DNA from: Desmodesmus armatus
Lineage: Eukaryota; Chlorophyta; Chlorophyceae; Sphaeropleales; Scenedesmaceae
NCBI GenBank assembly: GCA_007449985.2
Contig: VIIQ02000155.1
Location: 124,001-188,000, forward strand
Reading direction: 5' to 3'
Length of the DNA stretch: 64,000 bases
In this document: positions 11,801 to 24,134 of the stretch, piece by piece
Layout of the letters: every line of letters begins with the position of its first letter
How positions within the stretch are numbered: position 1 is the first letter of the stretch
The notes under the pieces: generated by a model
What the model was told of the DNA's origin: nothing
What the model saw: only the letters and a program-made list of their open reading frames with translations
The model's database searches: none
Made by a program: the position numbers and the translations under genes

Positions 11801-12569
11801 TTTTCAAACACACTCTCTCGCTCTTTTTCATAAAAACTTGGTAAGACAAAACATGCTGCTGTTGCTCCACGTGTCCATGCTGTCGTCCAGGCACGACCCT
11901 CGAGATGCAGACCTTGACGAGCGGGGCAGGCAGTTCAAACAGGAGCTGAGGGAGGATAGGCTGATGAATGCACAATTCAATGGACGCATTGCCCACGCAC
12001 TCGCAATGCACGACTTCAATGAACTGGCAGCACGCCCGGAGGGCTTGAAGCCCGAGGCAGCACAACCTGCTGCCGCCGCCGCTTCCGCAGCAGCTGCTGC
12101 TGCTGGCAGCAGTGGCGGAGCACGGACTAGGAGGGGTGCTGCGGCTGCAGCTGCTGCAGGGGCTGCTGACCCAGCACCAGCAGCAGCACCAGCAGCAGCA
12201 GCGGGAGCGGCAGCAGAAGAGGCAGCTGGTGTCGGTGCTGCTGCTGCGCAGCCACCGAGGGTCAGCAGGCGGCGAGCCGCTGCTGCCGCAGCGGCTGCTG
12301 CTGCAGCGCCGGCGGCTGCGATGGCTCCACCAGCTGCAGTAGGAGCAGGCCGTCAGCACCAGCAGCAGCTGCTAGTACCAGCAGCGGCGGCGGCGGCACA
12401 GCAGCTGCCAGGCCTGGCAGCAGCCGCAGCAGTTGGGCAGCCGCCTGCGGCAGCAGCAGCACTGCAGCCTCCTGCTCCTCCCCCTGCCCCTGCTGCTCAG
12501 GCAGTGGCGCCAGGGGCTGCCTTCAGGAGGGGTGGCAGCTCAGACAGTGATGAAGGAACAGAGGCGTGA
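5225..12569 (+). CDS. large Ala/Gln-rich coiled-coil protein (apparent frameshift near 9531)
   Basis: Proposed exons are 5225-5816, 6122-6554, 6853-7861, 8209-9635, 10084-10390, 11551-11731 and 11891-12569. All junction phases agree, giving about 1,540 residues. The N-terminus has a basic RTRSGKTV motif and Ala-rich disordered sequence. Heptad-rich coiled coil runs from the end of exon 3 through exon 6 (for example residues coded at 7710-7860, 8209-8500 and 8900-9060), broken by acidic and poly-Ala blocks. The C-terminal exon begins with a compact charged stretch (DADLDERGRQFKQEL) and ends in a low-complexity Ala/Pro tail. I do not recognise a family; a structural, centrosomal or chromatin scaffold role is only a guess. 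In exon 4 the frame closes with TGA at 9532-9534, but the coil continues at once in the next frame (VNGANTLAEANK, then QQEVQQEVAAHQ). One extra G near 9531 would join them, so this is a real lesion or a base-call error. Confidence 0.62.
8143..8178 (+). repeat. 36-base poly-C run in intron 3 before the acceptor
   Basis: An uninterrupted C homopolymer ending 30 bases before exon 4 of the coiled-coil gene (8209). It is the longest of several C runs found just upstream of acceptors in this window. Its exact length is doubtful in any assembly. Confidence 0.85.
8746..8808 (+). repeat. GCT trinucleotide repeat coding poly-Ala
   Basis: About 20 near-uninterrupted GCT codons inside exon 4 of the coiled-coil gene, translated as Ala between a basic GKGAARGKA segment and GGAAAAGRKRQRRQQ. 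It is probably length-variable. Confidence 0.9.
9719..9768 (+). repeat. ACTGT-type simple repeat in intron 4
   Basis: Repeated TACTGCACTG / TACTGTACTG motifs within the intron following exon 4 of the coiled-coil gene. No function is apparent. Confidence 0.7.
10521..10572 (+). repeat. copy of coiled-coil exon 6 end plus donor
   Basis: GGAGAAGCTGGTGCTGAAGC followed by AAGGTGGGCC repeats the true exon 6 end and donor at 10368-10398 (LEKLVLKQ, then G|GTGGGG). It lies 130-180 bases inside the same intron, just after a 16-base G run (10487-10502). Confidence 0.75.
10815..11590 (+). repeat. seven-copy array of exon 7 start with acceptor
   Basis: The true exon 7 start (11551, coding DAQLKAHEYSL) is preceded by six diverged copies of the same exon edge. 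Their cores begin near 10825, 10934, 11044, 11154, 11261 and 11390, with spacing of 107-161 bases. Each unit contains exon-like text, a G-rich TTGGNTGGTTGGGG segment, a CTTGCGCCATGAACC segment, ATTGCTGCC and a C-rich tract. The acceptor AG is kept in the copies at 10934, 11044, 11154 and 11390, and lost (GCTG) at 10825 and 11261. The array fills most of intron 6. Confidence 0.85.
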
Positions 12570-14328
12570 GCCGGCCTGACTTGCGCTGCCATGTTTTGCC
12601 TGTGGCAGCCCTTCGCTGGCCCCACGTGCACGAGGCTATGTGTTATGAATGTGTTGAAAAGTCCGCCATGCATGGTGCACCGACGCTGTGCTGTCATGGC
12701 GGCTGTTGGGTGTGAATGCAGGTGTTGACTTCACCCAGTATGAAACGGCAAGTGTGTGCTTCCATCAAGTTGCGCTGGGAGTCTGTTGCTGTGGCAGGCA
12801 TCTGTACGTGTGGCCAAGCATGATGAAGGTGTTGTGCTGTGTCCATATCTAGCAGCGGCCGGCCGGACAATCCTGTCGCGGCCTTGGTGCTGCCCTGTTG
12901 AGAGCCCTTGCTGCACTCTTAGTTGCGTTATATAGAGTGGATAATGCCTTGACTTGCATTCATGACACATCCCTGCCTGGCAGGCGGCTGACAGCAAAGT
13001 ACAATAGTGGGGGCTACATGAATTACTGCGTTCACAGTGGCATCATGATGCATCAGCGTGGCTGTGTAGTTCACCACTGCATGTTTGGCGCGGTGGTGGT
13101 TGCACACCATGGGGGAGAGGTGGCAGTTGCTGCACCGCAGCAGTGTGGCTTCAAGCTGAGTGTAGCTGAGTCGGGTTGTGCCATCAACTCGCGACTGACG
13201 GACATGTACTTGCCCTTGCTGCGTGTCACGCCAGCGGTGCAGCCGACCGGGTGGCACATCATCACATCACCTTTGACCGGCAAGGACACCTTGATATGTT
13301 GTTGTTCGTGTCAAGTATCTGGGCTATGTTGTTGCATCCTCTGCGCAAGTGTACCTGGGTGCTGACAGCGTGCACGCTGGGTGACGTGGTTGTGCCTGCT
13401 TTGCTTGAGTGTGCATCAGGCCGGCCTGCGCTGGCGTAGGGCCTCACTGTGCATCTGTTGTGTGGGGCTGACCTTGACTTGATGGGATGCACTCACTGGG
13501 TCAAGTGACTTGGCAAGTCTGCTTGTGGATGTGCACAACCTACCATCAGTAGTGCACCCTTGACCTCACAGAGTTGGCCTGCCATCGTTGTTGAGGCTGC
13601 TATCTTGCATGGCATGTGTTGTCACAAAGTTGCAACTGTCATTATCCCTGATGTGTAACCTTTTGTGTTGTACATTGACAGCATGCAAGCCAGAGCCCCT
13701 GCAACAATGATTCCTATCCACATCCAGGCATCAGTTTTGGTGCCGACGGTCGGTGGGAGCAGTATACAGGAGTGCACACAGGCTCCTTCAAGCGGTATCA
13801 GCAGCAGCTGCTGCTCCTGCAGGAACAGGCACACAAGGTGGAGCCAGCTGTATCTGCCCAGGTGCCACTTGAACGCAGGGTTTCTTGCCAGTTGCAGCTT
13901 GAGCAAAAAAAATTGCAGCTTGAGCAAGTGTCTTTGGGTGAAAACCCGGCATGCTAGGTTGTCGTTGTTAGCGCGGGAATACAGCTGCTGAGCGATGGGC
14001 GCTCGACAGGACGTGTATGCATGAGATATGTCAATTCGCTTGAAAATCAAACCTTTGCAACAGTCAAGTGTCGCTGTCAAGGGCCGGTATCTGCGTCTGA
14101 GGACGGTGCTTTTTGCAGTGAACGTCGGCACTGCTCGCACGACACAGGTCACCATCTTCTGCAGTATTATGCAGTGCAGTTTTTCAAATCTGCGCGATCC
14201 GGCCTGGCTTTTCTACAGTTTGTCCTGTAACCTTGGACAGTAGTCAGCTGGTGATGCCTGCCACAGCTGCAGCTGCATTGTACTCACTTCAATCAACAGC
14301 ATAACTCACTTCAAACAGTTAAATAACC
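12570..14328. other. intergenic region, 1.76 kb
   Basis: Between the coiled-coil stop and the first MYND gene. Several open frames exist, but none has recognisable domains or consistent splice signals. A (T/C)GCAGCTTGAGCAA pair at 13894-13927 is a short duplication. I see nothing else supportable. Confidence 0.45.
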
Positions 14329-17300
14329 ATGGCCAATGCTGCAGTGGTATCCTGGACAGTATGCGTCAGGCTGCTGCAGCAATTAGTTGATGACCCTCTC
14401 ACAGCCCCTGACAGCGCAAAGCAGGCAGTGGACAAGCTGAATGAGGGCTGCGACAATCCACTGCCAAATGCGGCCTGGAAGAGGCTGGTGCAAGATGTAC
14501 AGGTGCTGCCCTGAAATCTGCAAAAGCATGTGCTTGCTGTCTGCCATGGCATGCTGAGCGCGTGTACATGCTGAAAAGTTTGGATGAAACTGCATATGAC
14601 TCCTTGCACAATGCTGCCCTTGGCTACAGATTTTCAACACCCACACGTGCAACTCCTTCAAAGCACTGTCTGCAGGCTGCAGACAAATCCGTCTGTGATC
14701 TCCACCAGTAAGGGTGTGCCCTTATTTTGTCGCACTGCTGTGCATGTGCAGGTCACGCGGCAGCTGGCAGCACTGTGCATCCAGGCCTACCAGCAAAAGG
14801 CAACAGCGCAAACAAAGCACATGATTGTCTCTGTTCTGGGGTTGTGGCTGGTCAAAAACCAAGTGGCCGGTGCAGTGTCCCCAACATCCCGCCTTGTGGC
14901 CAATGCGCGACAGCAGCTGCAGGGATCAGGGCTGCTGTAGCACATGGCAGCAATTTTTGCAGATGCAGCAGATCTTTTAACAGAGGCGGCAGCAGCTGCT
15001 GCTGAGGAACCAGCATTGAGCAGCAGTGGCAGCAGCGGCAGAACAGGTGCCCAGAACTCAGGAAAACAGTTGTGGAGGGTCATTGCCTTGATTTACAAGC
15101 TGCTGAATGTTTACATGAAGGCCTGCTATGTGGTGTCAGCAGCAACGAACGGAAGCTTCAGCTTGGAAGCAGCTCTGCCTGCAGCACCCGCAGCTGTGCG
15201 CCTGATCCTCACCACCTTCCAAACCTGCAGCAGGCTGCAGCAGCTGGCAGGCAAGGAGGGCAGTTCTGCAGGGATCGCGTTGCTGGCTGGAGCTGCTGGT
15301 TTTTGGGAGCACTGCGCCAAAACCCTGGAATTGAGCCAATTGGTGCTGCTTGATCTGTCAGAGCATGTCACAGCGCAACCTGTGCCTGAGGCTAGAGAGC
15401 TGCTGCTGTGCCCTGAGCTGGTGCCATGCCTTGCCATCATCGTGCTAGCGACAGTGCTGGGGGTCGATACAAGGGCAGAAGCAGGTGCAGGCAGCGGCAG
15501 TGGGGCTGGGAGTGCAGCAGCTCCAGCAGGCAGCAGCAGCAGCAGCAACAGCGAAAGGCAGGCCTCAACCAACCAGGGATCCTTGCAGCAGCTGACAGCA
15601 CCTGCTGATGGCAGCAGTACTAGCAGCGGCAGCAGCATTAGGAGGCTGACCAATGGCATCAGCCTGGACAGCCTGACGCCCCTGTCCCGCGGCTTGTTTG
15701 GCCTGCTGGGGGTGGAAGAGGGCGTGCTGCTGCAGGTGGCAAGGGAAGTCAGCAAGGACGCCGATCTCAATCCACCAGCCATGTATGACCGCCGAGTCGA
15801 TGCCTCCTGCGCTGTGCTAGATCGGCAGGTGAGCAGCAGTCAGGTGCTCTGTATTTCACATTCTGCAGGGAGCGGCTGAACAATTTGCAGCAAACTTAGA
15901 GTGTTAGTTAGGCCGCACTGCCCTACAGCATACACCATTGTGGCTGCACTAGACTGATTGCTCAGCAGTAAATCTAGCATGTACATGCAAGAGCCCAAGA
16001 TGCCGCTTGTTGTCCAGCACAGCGATTGACCATTGCATCGGACAGACATCGATGCACATGTCATGTGCTGTATGTCAATTGTCATGTCGAGTGGCAGAAG
16101 CTGGCACGTGGGCACACTTCATCGCACCTTACTACATTGGACTTCAAGGTACACTGCTAACTCATTCGCTGTGCAGGTTGCACTCTTGTTCACGCCTTGT
16201 GGAGCCTTCAATGCTCAGCTGCTGCTCCAGCTGGAGACAAACATGCTGCTGGGCTTGGCAGTGCATCAGCTGACAGCCAGCATACCTGCCAGCTACCCAG
16301 CCTCACATGAGCTACGGGACATTGCTTGCAAGCTTGGATGCTCTTCCTTGGTGAAACTGTCTGCAAGACTGGCAGTGCACAAGCTGCCCCTGCCAGCACC
16401 CTACACAGGGCCCCAGCTGGCACTGCAGGTCACACCCTCCCCACTTGAACTGCCTGCAGCTCCCCAGTCTGAGCAGCAGCAGCAGCTTCAGTACTGCACC
16501 GTGACACGAACCGCCCAGCTGCTGACAGAGCAGTTGCCGCTGCTGACCAGCTACTGCCTGGCCAAGGTGCAGCAGCAGCAAGAGCGCAGGCATCACTCAA
16601 GCAGCAGCTGCAAGAGATTCTAGCTGAGCACCCTGAATACAGCTTTAAAGATGAGGAGGAGGCGGGAGAGCATGGGCCGGAAGTCGTGCACCTTTCCGGC
16701 AAATCCCTCGCCACCGTGCATGCAGCGACGCACTGTGTTCCCCCAGTGACCGTGAAAGAGTCAATGGCGCACATGTGCATGCTGCTGAGCCTCGCAGTGG
16801 TGCCGGACCCCAATTTCGCAGCAGCAGAGTCGCGGGCAGTCGCAAGCAAATGCAGCACAGCGAAGAGCGAAGATGGGCATGTCCGTTGCGGATGCGCCCT
16901 GCATGCTCCGAGCGCTGTCGTGCAGGTAGCAAGAGGGGTTATTCGCCTGTGCGAGGTGCTGCTGCGTGATGCCGCAGATGCGTGTGAGATTGCGGTTGGG
17001 CTGTGTGATTATGAGGATTTGGTGGCAGCAGCTGCCGCAGACAGTCAGCTTCCAGTATCTTCAGGTGTCGGCGCTGCAGAGGCCAACTTGATATGGATAG
17101 TTGGGATCATCGCTACTCTGGTGAGCCACAAGGCAGCTGCTGACTTGGACCACAACCTCTGCCCACTGGTGCTAGCAGCCCTGTCAGCAGGCCCAGGGTC
17201 TGACCTGCAGCGGCAGCTGTTCAGCCTGCTGTGCAGCATGGTCACGCTCGGCAGTGCACCTGCGAGGTTCCTGCAAGACACTGCAGATGACTCAGTTGCA

Positions 17301-17972
17301 GCAAGGGAAATGCTGATCCAGGCTGGCGCATTCAGCATAGCAGCTGTAGTTGCTGGCGGTAACAGTCACCACCATGCAGCTGCTATTTCCTTGCTGCCTG
17401 GGCTGTTCATCATAGGCCGCTGCTGCATGTGGTGGGTCAAAGCGCTGCAGCCGGGTACATCCTTGGTTGCTGTAATGCAGCCTGGCTCAGATCTGACTGC
17501 AGAGATTGTGTTGACAGCACTGCAGCAGTGGCTGCAAGCCAGCAGCACTCAGGAGCAGCTGGTGGCTGCAGGCTATGCACCCCAGGCACTGCCACAGCAG
17601 CTGCAGCAGGCGGTGGCTGCATTGCAGGCTGCAAAGGACAGCGCAGGCAGCAGCCAGCCTGATACAGCCTGCGAGCAAGAGGCAGCACAGCAGCTGCAGG
17701 CAGCAGGCAGTGCCCTGTGTGACTTTGCTGTGCCCTGCCTGTGCAACAATCCGTCCTGCGCAAACCTGGCTGGGCTCACAGAGCGGGGCCTGGTGTCAGG
17801 GCGCAGCTGCGTGTGCGGGGGCTGCCGTGTGGCCCGCTACTGTGGGCGCGCCTGTCAGCGGGCGGTGTGGAAGCAGCACAAGCCGGTGTGCGCTGCACTG
17901 GCAGCAGCAGCGGCAGCAGGGATTGTGACCCCGGCAGCAGCAGGTGCGGCAGTGTCACCCACAGGTTCTTGA
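14329..17972 (+). pseudogene. MYND zinc-finger family protein, copy 1 (nonsense plus frameshift)
   Basis: Three exons in phase 0: 14329-14502, 14752-15828 and 16177-17972. Exon 1 opens with MANAAV, shared by all three copies. Exon 2 carries the family block ending NGISLDSLTPLSRGLFGLLG. Exon 3 carries QLTASIP, YTGPQLALQV and, near the C-terminus, a MYND-type finger (CLCNNPSC, CVCGGC, ARYCGRACQ, HKPVC). MYND fingers usually bind proline-rich partners through two zinc ions. Two lesions are seen. One is an in-frame TAG at 14938-14940, where the paralogue codes Gln (CAG). The other is a frame change between about 16561 and 16620 in a CAG-rich stretch; exon 3 is one base short of a whole number of codons. 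Both frames read well on either side of the change. It is probably a decaying paralogue, though a sequencing error could explain the frameshift. Confidence 0.7.
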
Positions 17973-18996
17973 GTCTCAGCCTTGGGTTTGCCTGGCACAT
18001 CATAGCTGCATGCATCATTGTGTGTGTTCTGTGGTGCACGCGCCCGGCAGTGTGCTCATCCGTGCACCCACGCCTGATGTTGAAATGTCTGTAGAATGTT
18101 GTTCGCGATGGGGTGCTGGCAGGGCCAGTCAGAGGTTCTGTGTTGTTCTGCAGTGATAACTTGCACGGTCCAGCTGTGCCCTGGATCCTTGTGCTGCCAG
18201 TGGTTGTTGGAAGGATTGTAACGGTCCCATACACTGCATGCATGCCCCATGTATATGGGGCCGCATGCATGTAAACGCAGGGCGTGGTGTCCACTTTGCA
18301 CAGGGCGTGTGTTCACTCAGAGTGTTCTGTTTGCCTTGTGATGTGAAGATTAATGATGTGAACCGGCTTGCCACCTCCACTAGCTGTGGTAGACGCCAGC
18401 TATTACAGTAAACGCCAGCTGGGCGGTCAAGATAGGCACATAACACAATGAAACCTCTCAACAGTATGTTTGAAATGGATCTTGCCTGAAGATCTGCTCG
18501 TATCGGGGGTGCAGGCACGCTCCTGAAGCCTACCAATACCCGTGCTGTGCTCCAGCATTTGTGAAGTGCTCTTCCACCTCGACAAATGTATAGCATCATT
18601 ACAGGCAGAAAGACCAGTCAGTAGCACATTCGAACTTTGTTTATGCGCTGCAGTACCGTCTTCCGTCCAGCTTTCATGTTCCCCCCCAACCAAACTCGCA
18701 CTGCTTCCATCGACGTCAAGCCGCGATTAGTTTGTTGATGCTCGATACGATGAAGAACGACTGACAACAGAGTCACCGTGTACTTGATAACTTCAACGTA
18801 AGGTAAGTCTGGACAGCAGTCATGCTGTGACTGCCCAGCTTGCTGCTTGGAGTGTATTTTTGTGCTTCATGAAACAGCCTACCAGCAGCCCTACCAGAAA
18901 AGTATCATCACAAGAAAGGCAGCAGCATCTACATGCCTTGTGCACACTCTCTGCTGCTGCCCCCCCCCCCCCCCCTCCGTGTGCTGTGCAGACACA
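17973..18996. other. intergenic region between MYND copies 1 and 2
   Basis: About 1 kb with no coding signal. It ends in a C homopolymer (18961-18975) about 20 bases before the copy 2 ATG. A CATGCATG-rich stretch lies near 18235-18272. It should hold the copy 2 promoter. Confidence 0.45.
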
Positions 18997-20411
18997 ATGG
19001 CCAACGCTGCAGTGGCAACCTGGACAAAATGCATCAAGGAGATTCAAAACATGCTGGATGCACCACATACGGCCCCTGATAACAAGAAAAAGCATACAGA
19101 GCTGCGGTGGAAGCTTGGGATTGTGGATCCTGATATTGCACTACTGCCAAATGCGGCTTGGAAGAAGCTTGTGCAAGACGTCCAGGTGATGCCATGCATC
19201 GTCAAAAAAGAACTGGTTTCAGCAGTTCTTCTTTTCAAGAAATGACACTGTAGACATGCACACTGCTAAGTGCTTGCATGTGAGCATATTGAGTTGAATG
19301 TCCCTAGTACACGTATCCCAGTCAACACCTGCCATGCATCGATGCAGGATATCCTGCACACGGGCCTACTAGTAGGCTGCTAGTACTGGCAGCCTCATAC
19401 CTCTATGCGTGTGTACGCATGTGTGTGTTCAGGTCACAAGGCAATTGGCCGAACTATGCATCAGAGTCCACCAGGAGCAGAAACCACTGCCAGTCAAAGC
19501 TGCAGCTGCCACAATCTTGAAACAGTGGCTCGGAAGGGCTATGAGTCAGGCGGCTGCCTCCCCACAGTCCCGCCTAGCCAACAGCATGAGGCAGCAGCTG
19601 CAGGAGTCAGAGCTGCTGCAGCACATGGCTGCAATGTTCACGGACGCAGCCGATGGCCTGAAAGCGACAGCAGCAGCAGCTGCCGTCGGAGCATCGGCAC
19701 GCAGCAGCAGCAGCAGCAGCAGCAGTACAGCAGCCCAGCAGGCTGCAGACCAGGTGCACATAGCCCTACTCCACGTTGATGACCTCGTAGATGTGTACCA
19801 CATATGCTGTGTGATCTCATCTCCAGGATCAAACAGCTTCAGCTTTGAAGCAGCTCTGCCTGCAGCACCTGCAGCTATGCGCCTCTTCCTCACCACCTAC
19901 CGAACCTGCATTCGGTTGCAGCAGCTGATAGGAAGGGAGGACAGCCCAGCACCCCTGCTGCTGCTGGCTGCTGATGAAGCGTTCCCGCGTGACTGCAGAC
20001 ACACATTGCATACGCTGTATGAGGCATCGCGCAACATAGCATTGACGATGCACCACCACCAAGATGCGTAGGGCTCGTTGCAGTCACTGCCTGGTGTGCA
20101 GGAGCTGCTGCTGTGCCCTGAGCTGGTGCCCTGCCTTGCCATCACAGTGGTGGTGTTCCTTCTGGGGCTTGACACTGGGGCTGCAAGCAGCAGCAGTGGG
20201 AACAAGAGTGCAGCAGGAACAGGCAACAACAGCAGCAGCAGCAAGAGCAGCAGCGGCAGGAGCATCGGGCTTGACAGCAGTGCTGGCAGTGGGGCACACA
20301 GCAGCAGCAGCAGCAGCAGGGGCAGGCAAACGACGCACACACACGAGTCTTCGCAGCAGCCAGCTACTCCTGCTGCAACCAGCAGTACAGCTGCAGCGCC
20401 CCACCAGGCTG

Positions 20412-20477
<66 letters not shown>

Positions 20478-22945
20478 CTAGTACTGGGCGGCTGCCAAAC
20501 GGCATCAGCCTGGACAGCCTGACTCCCCTGTCCCGCGGCTTGTTTGGCCTGCTGGGGGCGGAGCAGGATGTGCTGCTGGAGGTTGCGAGAGCTGCTACTC
20601 TTGACTGGAGTGCGGGACGAATGATCCGCTTCAAGTCTGAGAACCTCGACTGCATCCTGAGGGCATGGTGTATCGTGCTGGACTATCAGGTAAAGGGTGA
20701 ACCAAGCAGCCCCGCTTTGCGTGCATGGGCATGCCTATCTGTTGCACTTGAAGTTGAGAGTGTAGAGATTTCGTTACGATCACAACACTAGAAACCGACA
20801 TCTAGAAACTCATCCACAGCGCAATTGCCTTTTGCAGAATGCAGCAAGATGCATCTCACTGCAACGAAGGCGCTGCAGTGAGGGTGTGTGCCTTGCTTGG
20901 TTGCAAGGCACACACACTTGAGTCGGCAGAGTGCTCTTGTGCAGCTATAAGACAAGCACCATTGGTGTGCTTGGCATGTTGGCGGTCCTGAGTGGTGTGT
21001 TGTGAACCGCAATCAGTCTAAATAGCCTAATGATTGACTAGTGCGCATCACCCTTTGTCTTGCGCTACAGGTGCAGCATTGGTCCACGCCATGTGGGGCT
21101 TCCACCACAGAGCTGTTGAAGCACATCGAGACAGACATGCTGCTAAGCCTGGCGGTGCACCAGCTGACAGCCAGCATTCCTGGCAGCTACCCAGAGGTCA
21201 ATGACATCCGTGTCATGGCTCACAGACAGGGATGCACGGCGCTGCGTGGGCTTTGGCACAAGACCAGCCTGCACCAGCTGCACCTGCCTGCACCCTACAC
21301 AGGCCCCCAGCTGGCACTGCAGGTCGTACCCTCCCCACTGGGGCCGCCACCACCTACGGTGAATGGACAGCAGCCTCAGCAGCAGCAGCAGCAGCAGCAG
21401 CAGCACTGTTACACAGTGACACCAACTCCCCAGCTGCTGACAGAGCTGCTGCCGCTGCTGACCAGCTACTGCCTGAAAACAGCACAGCGGCAGCGTCAGG
21501 ACCGGCAGCAGCACCTGGAAAACCTTCTGGAGAAGCTGCAGCAGGCTGATGGGGCAAGGGAGGCAGCTGGGGTACTGGGGTCATCAAGTGTGCATGCTCC
21601 TGCTGGTCTGCTCACCGCCCTTGAGGCAGTAACGGGCGGTCAGTATGTGGCATGCACAGAGAGTGTTGTGAAGTACATGCGGCACATCTTCACTCTGCTG
21701 AGCACTGCAATCGTGCCAGACCCCACCCTCACGGCAGCAGAGGTGCAGGCAGCAGCGGACAGTACCATGCAGTGCGGGGTTGTGGGGGTTGCCTACAGGT
21801 GTGCCTTGCACGCACCGGATGCCGTTGTAAAGGTTGCAGGGGATGTGGTGCGTCTGTGTGAGTTGCTCCTGCGGGACGCAGCATCAAACTGCCACACGAC
21901 ATTCCAGCTTTTGAGCAACGGGCGGGTGGTGGCAGCTTTGGACCCAGCAGGGGCAGTAGAGGCTGCGAAGCAGCGTACAGCATCCCATGTTGCCAACGCC
22001 GAGATTCTGCTGATCTGGCTTGCAGAATACATCGACGCAGGCACCTGCCATAGTGTACGCGGTGACCTCCCTCACACACCGTCTGCGCTGGTGCTAGCAG
22101 CCCTCGCCGCAGGCCCAGGGTCTCGCCTGCAGTGGCGGCTCTTCGGCTTGCTGTGCAGCATGGTCAAGGTTGGCGGTGCAACTTTTAGCCGCATGGTCGG
22201 ACCAGACGTTGATGTCAAGTCTGTTGCAGCAAGGAGCGGCTTGATCAAGGCTGCTGTCACTGCTGCAGCGGCCTTGATTGAGGGCGCAGCAGACACGCAT
22301 CAGCCCCGTCCTGATGGTGGCTGTAACAGCCGTGCAGCTGCCGCCTCCATGCTGCCTGGTTTGTTCATCATGGGCCGCTGCTACATGTGGTGGGCTAGGG
22401 TCTTGGAGCCAGGGTCCAACTCTGTTAAGGAACAGCTGGTGACTCTGCAGGCTATACTTCCAGAAGCAGGGCTCATTGTATCATCTGTGCAGCAGTGGCT
22501 GCAGGCCAGCAGCACTCAGCAGCAGCTGGTGGCTGCAGGCTACGCACCACAGGCGCTGCCGCAGCAGCTACAGCAGATGGTGGCAGCACTGCAGGCTGCC
22601 ATGGACAGCTCAGGCAGCAGCCAGCCTGATGCAGCATGCTTGCTAGAGGAGGCAGCACAGCAGCTGCAGGCAGCAGGCAGTGCCCTGTGTGACTTTGCTG
22701 TGCCCTGCCTGTGCAACAACCCGTCATGTGAAAACATGTCTGGGCTCACAGAGGTGGGCCTGGTGTCAGGGCGCAGCTGCGTGTGTGGGGGCTGCCGCGT
22801 AGCCCGCTACTGTGGGCGTGCCTGTCAGAGGGCAGAGTGGAGGCACCACAAGCCGCTGTGTGCAGCACTGGCGGCAGCAGCGGCGGCAGCTGCCACAGCA
22901 CCAGCAGCAGGTGCGGCAGTAACTTCGCAGCGGGCAGATGCCTGA
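18997..22945 (+). pseudogene. MYND zinc-finger family protein, copy 2 (one in-frame TAG)
   Basis: Exons 18997-19185, 19433-20689 and 21071-22945 are all phase 0 and would give 1,106 residues. Exon 1 begins MANAAVATWTKCIK. Exon 2 has a long Ser/Gly stretch coded by AGC repeats (20425-20476), then NGISLDSLTPLSRGLFGLLG. Exon 3 is fully open for 625 codons and ends with the MYND finger (LCNNPSC, CVCGGC, ARYCGRACQ, W..HKPLC) and a short Ala-rich tail. The only lesion is TAG at 20069-20071. The frame continues after it with LQSLPG and LLLCPELVPCLA, which match copies 1 and 3. TAG also serves as the terminal stop of other genes here, so recoding is unlikely. It could be a recent pseudogene or a read-through allele. 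Confidence 0.68.
20425..20476 (+). repeat. AGC repeat coding poly-Ser
   Basis: A pure AGC/CAG trinucleotide tract inside exon 2 of MYND copy 2, read as Ser. The equivalent place in copies 1 and 3 has shorter Ser/Gly runs, so the tract expanded after duplication. Confidence 0.9.
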
Positions 22946-24134
22946 AGTTTAGCTGACGGTGCTGGAGCCTCTCAAGGAGGGTTGAAGAAAGGTGCATATC
23001 ACACATGGGCACGGCGGCTGACTGCCACAGGCCATGATTGGAAGACGAGTGAAACCTGCATCATACTGCCTCTGTGCTGAGTTTGATAGGTGGTTTGGCT
23101 GCACCATGACCATATATTGTTAACCATGGTCCTTGTGTCACACCAGCGCTATTGCAGCGTTGCTTGTCCAATTAGTGGTTGGAGCCATACAGTGGCGTGT
23201 TCCATTGTAACAGTGGTGTATGCAGCACCCTTGTGGTGTTGGGTTGTCTTGCTGTCAATCTACTAGAGGCTCTAGTAGTACTGCTGATTGTTGCTATTGT
23301 GTTGGTGAGTCATCGCCTGCCGCTGTCAAAGGTGACAGCCACTGGTATATTCAGCTGCAGTTGCTGATGGTTGTGCTGTTGTGTGCAGTGAGCAAGGCTG
23401 GCAACTTGGAGATACAGGTTGAAGTCAACATGCTTACCCCTTGTAACCATACCGGTACCGGGGTACCCGGTTCAACCGGGCCAGTTGCCTCACAATTTGA
23501 TGTCATGATACATACATCGGCCAGGCTGTGTTGGCCACGGCCAGTGCCAGTGCAAGTGCAGTGTCATTGCCCAACAACAATCACTGTCGCGGCGGCTGCA
23601 GCCGGCAACATGTTCACTGCGCTCTTTGGCTGTGTGGTGTAACAGGTATTGGCAGTCCACCTCTTGCTGCTGTGGCACGCCTGATGTGCAATTTTATAAT
23701 GCAAACCAGCACTTTTTCATGCACTTGTCTTCCCTTCCAGAGGCGCCGGGACGTATGTGCTTTTGTGATGAGTGCATGCCTGATTGCACATCGCCCGCAG
23801 CTGCAGACAGCTTTCTGGGGATTTGAGAACAGCTGTTGGTGTGTGAGCGACGCGCCTCAGAGAGTGACACGCATAGAGTTGAAATAAATAAATGTTGTGT
23901 GGACGAATCGCGGACGTCTCTTACATTGCCTCTGACGATGTGGCGATATCGTCAGATCGATCTGACGATGAGTCAACCTTGGACCAGCTCAGGCCGCTGT
24001 GATAGCCCTCATCTAGAGCCCTCATCTAGAGGTGCTTGATATATCTTCTGCGTTGTCAGACATGTCACGTCAGTAATTCCCATCTCCACAGATCCAACTG
24101 CATCCTTGCTGCTACTGCTGCACCATCAGCCACC
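22946..24134. other. intergenic region between MYND copies 2 and 3
   Basis: About 1.2 kb. It contains a GC-rich palindrome-like ACCGGTACCGGGGTACCCGGT stretch near 23452-23472 and a near-palindromic GATCGATCTGACGATG block near 23950-23970. CATCTAGAGCC is duplicated at about 24010-24034. No coding exon is supported. Confidence 0.45.

Noticed and set aside
12898..13957. Possible genes between the coiled-coil and MYND cluster
   Set aside because: Several open frames of 60-155 codons, but no domain, no consistent splice sites and composition like surrounding non-coding DNA.
14938..20071. Nuclear TAG reassigned to Gln, as in some ulvophytes
   Set aside because: Only one of the two in-frame TAGs aligns with a Gln codon, and TAG is the natural stop of the hydrolase and the Gly-rich gene.
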